In this document: piece by piece, positions 1-4,861 of the stretch
How the letters are laid out: each line of letters starts with the position of its first letter
Numbering within the stretch: position 1 is the first letter of the stretch
Source of the DNA: Bacillota bacterium
GTDB taxonomy: Bacteria > Bacillota > Bacilli > Bacillales > Cytobacillaceae
Assembly: GCA_030705745.1 (NCBI GenBank)
Contig: JAUZPT010000080.1
Span: 1-10,059 of the forward strand
DNA length: 10,059 nt
Direction of reading: 5' to 3'
The notes under the pieces: generated by a model
The model's input: only the letters and a program-made list of their open reading frames with translations
Databases searched by the model: none
What the model was told of the DNA's origin: nothing
Program-made: the position numbers and the translations under genes

Positions 1-27
1 AGTTGTACAGCATACAAGCATACAACT
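1..27. repeat. Short inverted repeat with internal tandem repeat
   Basis: The first 27 bases have perfect 7-bp inverted arms (AGTTGTA at 1-7, TACAACT at 21-27). They also contain the octamer GCATACAA twice in tandem (10-17 and 18-25). There is no U-tract after it, so it is not a standard terminator. It could be an operator for the VOC gene 70 bases downstream or the tail of a structure cut by the window edge. Confidence 0.4.
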
Positions 28-96
28 AAAGATGTAGATAAGTTACCTCTTCGGTTGGTATAGCACCAAAATGCCTACTGATAAAATAGAGGTGAG

Positions 97-750
97 GTGA
101 TGGAGATGAAAATTATAAGAGTTATTTTGGAAACGACAATGCTTAAAGAAATGAAATTTTTTTATCATGACACGTTGGAGTTGCCATTAATTCGAGATAC
201 GGAAAATTTTTTCACCGTGCAGGCTGGTAAAACTCTGCTTACATTCACTTCAGTAGCGGGTGAAAAGCGTTACTACCATATTGCACTACGAACTAATCTA
301 AATAATTTTGACTACTTTTTCATGAAGCTGGAATCAATTTTATTACCTGATGAAGAAGGAAGAACGAGCCTTTATTGGAATGGGAGACAGGTTTACTTTC
401 ATGATCCTGAAGGAAACGTGATCGAGATTTTGGAGCGGAAATCGATTTATGGGAACGAGAAATCCAAATGGCATGATATCTGTGAAGTCGGAATGCCAGT
501 TTCGGATGTTGAAGATTTCAACAGATGGTTATCAAGGATTCCCAATGAAAATTCATCTGAATCTGATACCTTCCGTTTTTACGGAGAACGAGATTTTGGC
601 AATTTTGTATTAGTGAAGGAGGGACGTCCATGGTTTCCTACTGACCGAAGCGCGTCCATTCATCCTTTAACAATCGAGGTTGAGGGTTCGGAATATGCCG
701 TTATGAAGCATCCCGTGCTTCCTTATACGATTACAATGAAAAAACGTTGA
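97..750 (+). CDS. VOC (vicinal oxygen chelate) superfamily protein, glyoxalase/bleomycin-resistance fold
   Basis: Predicted cytosolic protein of up to 217 residues. Residues 5-114 form one beta-alpha-beta-beta-beta module: the helix carries KEMKFFYHDTLELP, and the module ends in YFHDPEGNVIEILE, the classic VOC C-terminal strand. His61 and Glu110 are at the positions usually used for the divalent metal. Residues 128-212 look like a second, more diverged module (VGMPVSDVEDFNRWL at the start, PLTIEVEG near the end) with the usual metal ligands not obvious. Family members include glyoxalase I, extradiol dioxygenases and antibiotic-binding proteins, and nothing here fixes the substrate. GTG at 97, ATG at 100 and ATG at 106 are all possible starts. 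AGAGGTGAG at 89-96 and GAGGTG at 94-99 favour ATG 100 or ATG 106. It is monocistronic as seen, followed by a VOC-like relic and a terminator. Confidence 0.85.
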   Translation: MMEMKIIRVILETTMLKEMKFFYHDTLELPLIRDTENFFTVQAGKTLLTFTSVAGEKRYYHIALRTNLNNFDYFFMKLESILLPDEEGRTSLYWNGRQVYFHDPEGNVIEILERKSIYGNEKSKWHDICEVGMPVSDVEDFNRWLSRIPNENSSESDTFRFYGERDFGNFVLVKEGRPWFPTDRSASIHPLTIEVEGSEYAVMKHPVLPYTITMKKR

Positions 751-756
751 GGGCAT

Positions 757-813
757 TCGGTTCCGGCTGTTCAAATGCGGATTGCGCGTCCAACCGATCG
801 ATTGGAATTTTGA
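757..813 (+). pseudogene. Possible relic of a second VOC-protein N-terminus
   Basis: Just after the stop of the VOC gene, one frame reads VQMRIARPTDRLEF and then a TGA stop at 811-813. The string MRIARPTDRLE (from ATG 775) resembles, from memory, the conserved first strand and helix start of glyoxalase-like VOC proteins (pattern R-I/V-A-R-P-T/S-D-x-L-E). The expected continuation into the F-Y helix is missing. It may be the remains of a duplicated or deleted VOC gene. The match is short and made by eye. Confidence 0.35.
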
Positions 814-855
814 AATATTCCGAAACAAGAGGATTCAGTAGGCGCCTAGTTATAG

Positions 856-888
856 CACGGCGGCATTTTTGCTACCGTGTTTTTTTTA
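856..888 (+). terminator. Rho-independent terminator after the VOC gene
   Basis: The stem CACGGCGGC (856-864) pairs with GCTACCGTG (871-879) with one mismatch and one wobble. The loop is ATTTTT, and an eight-T run follows directly. It closes the VOC transcription unit. Confidence 0.75.
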
Positions 889-1075
889 TTTTTAATTTCT
901 TTGTCGTATGAAGCACCTTTTATATTAATCGTTAAATACTTTACAAAATTCCGTTTATTGTTTTACAAAATTTCATAATAAATAGTGAGATTCTTTTGTT
1001 TATTCGTATTCCACTAGTTAAGGACGAATTTAGAGGAATTGGTAAAAAATAATTTTACGTTTGTTCAAAAAACGT
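889..1075. other. AT-rich intergenic stretch with an 11-bp direct repeat
   Basis: No gene is seen. TTTACAAAATT occurs twice, at 940-950 and 962-972, 22 bp apart (two helical turns), which could be paired sites for a regulator of the downstream channel gene. The repeat is simple in composition, so chance is possible. Confidence 0.3.
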
Positions 1076-1105
1076 TTAACAAATGTTCGTTATTTCTGCT
1101 ATAGT
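1076..1105 (+). promoter_or_regulatory. Sigma-A promoter for the amide/urea channel gene
   Basis: TTAACA (1076-1081) and TATAGT (1100-1105) are separated by 18 bp, with a TGC extended -10 element at 1097-1099. Transcription would start near 1112, giving an untranslated leader of about 165 bases before the first likely start codon. Confidence 0.5.
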
Positions 1106-1122
1106 TAAGTTGTAATAAATAA

Positions 1123-1136
1123 AGAAAGCGTTTACG
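1123..1136 (+). promoter_or_regulatory. CcpA cre-like box
   Basis: AGAAAGCGTTTACG matches the Bacillus cre consensus TGNAANCGNWNNCW except at its first and last bases. It sits just downstream of the predicted transcription start, where CcpA typically acts as a roadblock. This suggests catabolite repression of the channel gene, which is an inference. Confidence 0.45.
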
Positions 1137-1167
1137 GGTGCATTGGCACTACTTAAAAACATATTGG

Positions 1168-1198
1168 CCATCCGCTGTCATTGTCAGCATGGTTTTTT
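1168..1198 (+). terminator. Attenuator-like hairpin in the channel-gene leader
   Basis: CCAT (1168-1171) pairs with ATGG (1189-1192) and GCTG (1174-1177) with CAGC (1185-1188), with a CC bulge and a 7-base loop. Six T residues follow at once. It is shaped like an intrinsic terminator but lies inside the leader, upstream of the coding region. A smaller hairpin, GTGC-ATTG-GCAC at 1138-1149, lies just before it. No known riboswitch class was recognised. Confidence 0.4.
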
Positions 1199-1276
1199 AA
1201 ATCATAAGGAACAAGTAAGTGATCTTCTTGCATAAAAAAGGAGAAGCTAATTGTTCTTATTTAGGAGGGGAATGTT

Positions 1277-1309
1277 GTGAGAAAAGGATTTTCACAACAA
1301 GTACTATGA
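1277..1309 (+). CDS. 10-codon leader ORF coupled to the channel gene
   Basis: The only strong ribosome binding site in the region, AGGAGGGG at 1263-1270, is 6 bases before GTG 1277. That GTG is not in frame with the channel gene. It opens MRKGFSQQVL and stops at TGA 1307-1309, which overlaps the channel ATG at 1306 as ATGA. No Shine-Dalgarno sequence lies directly before ATG 1306, so ribosomes probably reach the channel gene by translational coupling from this leader. The peptide itself has no recognisable regulatory codon run. Confidence 0.5.
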   Translation: MRKGFSQQVL

Positions 1310-1932
1310 GTTTCGTTGGTTTATTTCTTTCAGGTGCAGTCTTATTTCTAAACAGTTTTATGTTGTTAGGAAAGGCAGAAGCAAAGAGCGTCGGTATTTT
1401 TAATATTTTCGTAGGAACCATTCAAATCGTGATTCCATTTTATTTGCTTTTCCACTCTAGCCAAAGTAACTGGGAGCACTATCAGATTGCAGCCATATTC
1501 TTATTTGGTTTAACGTATTTATATGTAGGGGCTACGTTATTGAAGAATTTAGAGGGTAATGGCCTGGGGTGGTTTTGTTTATGGGTTGCTATTGTAGCTG
1601 CCGTGTATACCATTACCGCCATTCTTCATTTTCATGATGCTGTCAGTGCATTGACATGGGGAATGTGGGCGTTTTTATGGTTGCTATTCTTCTTAGCAAA
1701 TACACTGAAAATGAAAATAGAGAATTATATTGGGTTCGTTGCATTTGTCCAGTCTTGGGTAACGTTAACCATACCTGCATTGCTCTATTTTTTAGGAGTA
1801 TGGAATTCTCCTGTTGTTAAACAAGTTTGGACTAGCGTTTTAATTCTATCTATTCTTTCGTTTGTTGTTGGTCTCTTTAGGGAATTTTCATTAAAAAGAA
1901 AGCATAGTGGTAAAGAACTAAATGCGATTTAG
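1306..1932 (+). CDS. AmiS/UreI family amide/urea channel
   Basis: Integral membrane protein of 208 residues from ATG 1306. The upstream in-frame GTG at 1219 would add 29 polar residues and has no ribosome binding site. Hydrophobic segments lie near residues 3-22, 29-50, 61-80, 88-108, 114-134, 141-163 and 174-194. The core resembles Helicobacter UreI from memory: a MLLGKAEAKSVGIFNIFVG segment, then FLFGLTYLYVGA in the third helix, then the AFLWLLFF region and the VQSWVTLTIPALL helix. The family passes urea or short-chain amides across the membrane, feeding urease or amidase. The loop between helices 2 and 3 is short, lacking the long histidine-rich insert behind acid gating in H. pylori UreI, so proton gating is unlikely. 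About 45 residues with a seventh hydrophobic segment extend past the end of the H. pylori protein. No urease or amidase gene is nearby. A cre-like box and leader suggest tight control. Confidence 0.8.
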   Translation: MSFVGLFLSGAVLFLNSFMLLGKAEAKSVGIFNIFVGTIQIVIPFYLLFHSSQSNWEHYQIAAIFLFGLTYLYVGATLLKNLEGNGLGWFCLWVAIVAAVYTITAILHFHDAVSALTWGMWAFLWLLFFLANTLKMKIENYIGFVAFVQSWVTLTIPALLYFLGVWNSPVVKQVWTSVLILSILSFVVGLFREFSLKRKHSGKELNAI

Positions 1933-1972
1933 CTTCTATCAATCGTGACTTTAAAACACGTTCAAGCACAAG

Positions 1973-2011
1973 CGTAAAAAGGCTGCCGAAAATTTCGGCA
2001 GCCTTTTTACG
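1973..2011. terminator. Bidirectional terminator between convergent genes
   Basis: A perfect 39-base palindrome centred on 1992, with GGCTGCCG/CGGCAGCC arms flanked by A5 and T5 runs. It reads as an intrinsic terminator on both strands. It serves the channel gene (+) and the CAP-domain gene (-). Confidence 0.9.
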
Positions 2012-2076
2012 TATATATACCTCGATGGCTGGCCCGCTATAAACTATATTCGTGCCATTTATTTAAAAACATTTGA

Positions 2077-2811
2077 TTATTTTCCGATAAAATCCTGTGT
2101 CCAGTAGTTGCCTTGAGCAACGTAGCCAACGCCAATATGAGTGAAGTTCGGGTCTAGAATGTTTTTGCGGTGGCCTTCACTATTCATCCACGCTGTTACG
2201 ACTTCTTGGGGAGTTCTTTGGCCCATGGCGATATTTTCCCCAGCATAATGAAATGAAATTCCATATTTTTTCATCATATCAAATGGGGAATGGTATGTTG
2301 GGCTTGTATGACTGAAATAATTATTCGCGGACATATCACGTGATTTTTCATGAGCCATTTTGCTCAAGGGTACATCTACTTTTAGGGCTACTAAACCATG
2401 CTTGGCGCGTTCTTTATTGGTCAGGTTTAATACTTGCTGTTCAAAAGCGCTTAACGTACTTGCTGTGTGTGCCGTTGGTATTTTTTTCGTTGTTACCGGC
2501 TTCCCCTTTGCAGGCATTGTTACTGGAAGGTGGGATGGATGTTTCGTCGGTACCGCATGATTGGTTTGAGCCTTGATCGGCTGCTTTAAGGTAATCAGTT
2601 TATAGTGCTTTTCCAATCCCATTCGCTGCAAGTAGTCTTCTATGACTTTAGTAAACTCATTACTATTTATATTTGGACTCTGATATACATAAACCCGTTC
2701 TGGTGCAGACGGGGTAAGAGACGCCGCTTCTGTTTTATTTGGTATTTGCCCGGACATCAATAATGCTGACACCGCCGCAACGGTTAGAATTGCTTTTTTC
2801 TTGTTAATCAT
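2077..2811 (-). CDS. Secreted CAP-domain (SCP-like) protein, YkwD type
   Basis: A 244-residue exported protein. A Sec signal peptide spans residues 1-30: MINKKK, a hydrophobic core, and likely cleavage near NKTEA-A. Residues 31-80 form a short folded-looking segment (ERVYVYQSPNINSNEF). Residues 80-120 are a Pro/Thr/Lys-rich linker. The CAP domain covers 121-244: LTNKERAKHGL, AHEKSRDM with His154, YFSHTSP, AGENIA with Glu192, and GHRKNILDPNFTHIGVGY with His214. His154, Glu192 and His214 are the conserved pocket residues. Bacillus CAP proteins are cell-wall or spore-associated, but their molecular activity is mostly unknown. ATG at 2811 has a CCTCC complement at 2821-2825, nine bases away, so the start is secure. 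Monocistronic, ending at the shared terminator. Confidence 0.9.
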   Translation of the reverse strand: MINKKKAILTVAAVSALLMSGQIPNKTEAASLTPSAPERVYVYQSPNINSNEFTKVIEDYLQRMGLEKHYKLITLKQPIKAQTNHAVPTKHPSHLPVTMPAKGKPVTTKKIPTAHTASTLSAFEQQVLNLTNKERAKHGLVALKVDVPLSKMAHEKSRDMSANNYFSHTSPTYHSPFDMMKKYGISFHYAGENIAMGQRTPQEVVTAWMNSEGHRKNILDPNFTHIGVGYVAQGNYWTQDFIGK

Positions 2812-2865
2812 CGTTGTTTTCCTCCTGTTATGAAAAATAGCTGTTCATAAGCACATTAATCGTAA

Positions 2866-2886
2866 CATATGTTTTTTGACATATTT
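2866..2886. promoter_or_regulatory. Inverted repeat in the CAP-gene upstream region
   Basis: ACATAT and ATATTT/ATATGT-type arms flank TTTTTTG about 60 bases before the CAP start. The minus strand reads ATATGTCAAAAAACATAT, a 6-bp inverted repeat. Minus-strand TACGAT, close to a -10 element, lies next to it. A promoter with an operator is possible but not well supported. Confidence 0.25.
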
Positions 2887-3217
2887 AAGGAAGGAAATGT
2901 AAATTTGTATGATTTCCTACTATTATTCATTCCAAACAAAGCTGCTGAATGCGGAATTTTACTAGTTCTAGAGAGCCTAAAAAGAAAAAGTTCACAGAAT
3001 TTTATTTCTAGAAAAGTCAATAATTTACCATATTTTGTAGTGTAAAAAGGGGTTGACAGTCTTAAATAGATTCGCGTTTTATTACATATATTTCAAAAGT
3101 GTTATGGGATCAGTCGGGGTTTCACGATTCTTAACAGCGATTGAAGTAATGTTGGCTGTAGCGGGGAGATTTGGAAAGAGTTTTTTTGGGTGGTTTAACA
3201 TTAGAATTAGCACTTGC
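2887..3217. other. Intergenic stretch without a convincing gene
   Basis: This AT-rich region lies between the CAP gene promoter and the SDR-unit terminator. TTGACA at 3053-3058 lacks a good -10 at the right distance. A 38-codon ORF at 3104-3220 (+) has no ribosome binding site. Nothing else was recognised. Confidence 0.4.
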
Positions 3218-3274
3218 TAAATAAAAGGATGCCTCAAAGGCAAAGGGTCAGACCTTTTGCCTTTGAGGCATCCT
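3218..3274 (-). terminator. Very long hairpin, terminator of the SDR unit
   Basis: Arms at 3226-3249 and 3251-3274 are complementary over 24 bp with a single G/T wobble, and only one base (3250) lies between them. On the minus strand the hairpin is followed by TTTTATTTAG, so it can terminate transcription of the SDR gene. The centre GGGTCAGACC is close to a motif in the element at 6401-6515. Such length and symmetry also fit a mobile REP-like or MITE-like hairpin. Confidence 0.65.
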
Positions 3275-3322
3275 CAGGGTAGTGAGTGCAAGAACAAGAA
3301 GAACAATGGACAGGTAATCCAT
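3248..3322 (-). CDS. Possible 24-residue membrane mini-protein
   Basis: Downstream of the SDR stop on the same strand, AGGAGG lies 6 bases before an ATG at 3322. The ORF encodes 24 residues with hydrophobic YLSIVLLVLALTTL followed by a basic tail (RMPQRQK-V), stopping at 3248-3250. The tail is encoded by one arm of the long terminator hairpin, and the stop codon sits at its tip. The gap after the SDR stop is 38 bases, so both could be on one mRNA. The good ribosome binding site and one-helix layout argue for a real small membrane protein, but there is no family match and the ORF is short. Confidence 0.4.
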   Translation of the reverse strand: MDYLSIVLLVLALTTLRMPQRQKV

Positions 3323-3360
3323 TTAGAACCTCCTAAGTTTGCTACATGGTTATTAAGTAT

Positions 3361-4155
3361 TTACAGAATGCTCTGGATGATTCCGCCTTCAACTCTTTGG
3401 GCTGCCCCATTGATAGCTGATGCTTTATCTGAAGCAAGGAATACAATCGTATCTGCTACTTCTTCAACAGTTGCATAGCGTTGAATTAGAGACGTAGGTT
3501 GATCATTTTTAAAGTAATCTGAAATATAGGAGTCTAATTCTTGGCCATTCTCTTTCGCAAGGTCTGTGATGAATGTCCCGAAGCCTTCTGTCCAAGTTGG
3601 TCCAGGAAGGACAGAGTTTACAGTAACGTTTGTGCCTTTAGCCACTTCTGCTAATCCTCTAGATAATGTAATTAGAGCTGTTTTAGATACGCCGTAAGGG
3701 ACAAGCTCAGGATATGGTTTAATTCCAGCTTCACTTGCAATATTAATAATTCTTCCCTGATTGCGTTTCATCATTTTAGGGAGAAACGCACGTGATAATC
3801 GAACAGCACTCATCACATTGATTTGATAGTACTCTAACCACTCTTCATCAGTAACATCTACGAAGGGTTTTACGGTGAAGACACCTGTATTATTTACTAA
3901 TACATCTAATTCTCCAATTTCGTTTGTTTTACTAATAAGTTGATCAGCTTCTTCTTTTTTAGAAACATCCGCTCTTATTCCAAATACAGTTCCTAATGCA
4001 GAAAGTTCTTTAACAGTTGCATTTACATTTTCATCTGAGCGTCCGTTAATAATAATTTTAGCACCTTCATTTAAAAAACTTACGGCTGTTGCTTTACCAA
4101 TTCCAGAAGTAGATCCTGTTATAAGTACTAACTTATCTTTTAAATTTAATTCCAA
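3361..4155 (-). CDS. Short-chain dehydrogenase/reductase (SDR), classical type
   Basis: A 264-residue cytosolic NAD(P)-dependent oxidoreductase with a Rossmann fold. The cofactor loop is TGSTSGIG at 13-20, with NGRSDENV after the second strand, where Arg39 suggests NADP preference. Asp63 is in RADV, and NNTG at 88-91 replaces the common NNAG. The catalytic set is complete: Asn113, Ser141, Tyr154 and Lys158 (YGVSK). The C-terminus ASAINGAAQRVEGGIIQSI is typical of the family. The substrate is unknown. The start is TTG at 4155, with a TAA in frame immediately before it. GAGATG about 6 bases upstream is a weak ribosome binding site, and that ATG opens a two-codon ORF ending at the TAA. The gene is divergent from an HxlR regulator, an arrangement in which the regulator usually controls the oxidoreductase in response to electrophiles or oxidants. 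Confidence 0.9.
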   Translation of the reverse strand: MELNLKDKLVLITGSTSGIGKATAVSFLNEGAKIIINGRSDENVNATVKELSALGTVFGIRADVSKKEEADQLISKTNEIGELDVLVNNTGVFTVKPFVDVTDEEWLEYYQINVMSAVRLSRAFLPKMMKRNQGRIINIASEAGIKPYPELVPYGVSKTALITLSRGLAEVAKGTNVTVNSVLPGPTWTEGFGTFITDLAKENGQELDSYISDYFKNDQPTSLIQRYATVEEVADTIVFLASDKASAINGAAQRVEGGIIQSIL

Positions 4156-4275
4156 TTAAAACATCTCGCTTTCAAGGTATTTAAAATTAATATAGAATGT
4201 ATTAATATCATTTGTAGCTCCAATAGCTTACTTATTGTGCGCTCAAACACAGTATGAAATACAACTGCAATTATG

Positions 4276-4291
4276 AAAAGTACGTACTTTT
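4276..4291. promoter_or_regulatory. Perfect 16-bp palindrome, candidate HxlR operator
   Basis: AAAAGTACGTACTTTT is a perfect palindrome in the middle of the SDR/HxlR divergent region. HxlR/YodB-type regulators bind short TACT/AGTA inverted repeats, and this carries AGTA-like arms. It abuts a tandem repeat, so the area probably holds operators for both genes. Confidence 0.45.
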
Positions 4292-4319
4292 TAGTGATAT
4301 TAATACTTTTCGGTGATAT
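4285..4319. repeat. Tandem repeat in the SDR/HxlR intergenic region
   Basis: TACTTTTTAGTGATAT (4285-4300) is repeated as TACTTTTCGGTGATAT (4304-4319), with two mismatches and a 19-bp period. The first copy overlaps the palindrome at 4276-4291. Two regulator dimers on one face of the helix would fit. Confidence 0.5.
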
Positions 4320-4406
4320 AGTTACCAGTTGGTTAGATAGGCACTTATTGGTGAGTAATGAATAAATAAGGGTTCTAGAAAGAAAAGATATTACTGGAGG
4401 GAGAAA

Positions 4407-4763
4407 ATGAAAAAATATAATATACCTGTAGAAGCAGCATTGGAAGTTATTGGAGGTAAGTGGAAGGTCGTTATTATGTGCCATCTTATTTTGGGAACAA
4501 GACGTCCGAGTGAATTAAAAAAACTTATGCTAGGTATCTCTCAAAAAATGCTATCACAACAATTAAAAGAATTGGAAGAAGATAATCTAATCCAGCGTAA
4601 AGTCTACAATCAAGTACCACCTAAAGTAGAATACTCATTAACAGATTACGGCTGGACACTCAAGCATATTCTCGACTCTCTATGTGCTTGGGGAGAAACA
4701 CATATAGAATTGAACTATGAGAATAAATATGATGTGTTGGAAGAAAGCATTTTGAATAAGTAG
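4407..4763 (+). CDS. HxlR-family winged-helix transcriptional regulator
   Basis: A 118-residue DNA-binding protein. The HxlR signature runs through the whole protein: VEAALEVIGGKWKVVIMCHL at 8-27, then SELKKLMLGISQKMLSQQLK as the recognition region (35-54), DNLIQRKVYNQVPPKVEYSLTDYG as the wing (59-82), and LDSLCAWGE at the dimer-forming C-terminal helix. The N-terminal Cys of redox sensors such as YodB is replaced here (YNIPVE). Cys25 and Cys93 remain, so thiol sensing is possible but not shown. ATG 4407 follows GGAGGGAG at 4396-4403, a strong ribosome binding site. It is divergent from the SDR gene, and the repeats between them suggest it controls both. It converges on the cfa-like gene. Confidence 0.9.
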   Translation: MKKYNIPVEAALEVIGGKWKVVIMCHLILGTRRPSELKKLMLGISQKMLSQQLKELEEDNLIQRKVYNQVPPKVEYSLTDYGWTLKHILDSLCAWGETHIELNYENKYDVLEESILNK

Positions 4764-4824
4764 AAAAAACAAGTAGTAAGGATCAACTTACCACAATTTG
4801 GTTTGCATTTTACCGTTTTATCAC

Positions 4825-4861
4825 TAAATAAGAAAGCGCGGATTTCGCGCTTTCTTATTTA
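4825..4861. terminator. Bidirectional terminator, overlapping the CFA-synthase stop
   Basis: A perfect 16-bp stem (4825-4840 with 4846-4861), core GAAAGCGCG/CGCGCTTTC, loop GATTT, with T-rich tracts on both strands. It separates the convergent HxlR and CFA-synthase genes. Its right edge contains the CFA-synthase stop codon at 4859-4861. Confidence 0.88.

Noticed and set aside
1138..1198. ANTAR-target RNA of the AmiR type in the amide-channel leader
   Set aside because: AmiS genes in Pseudomonas are controlled this way, so I looked for two small hairpins with six-base loops having A first and G fourth. The hairpins here do not have such loops.
1219..1305. Upstream in-frame GTG extension of the channel gene
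   Set aside because: It adds 29 polar, Cys-containing residues before the conserved first helix, has no ribosome binding site, and runs through the leader ORF's Shine-Dalgarno sequence.
3104..3220. 38-codon plus-strand ORF
   Set aside because: No ribosome binding site or promoter, and no recognisable family. It ends beside the SDR-unit terminator and is probably chance.
4146..4484. 112-codon minus-strand ORF across the SDR/HxlR intergenic region
   Set aside because: It overlaps the well-supported HxlR start in antisense and covers the operator-like repeats. Its composition is not that of a known protein.
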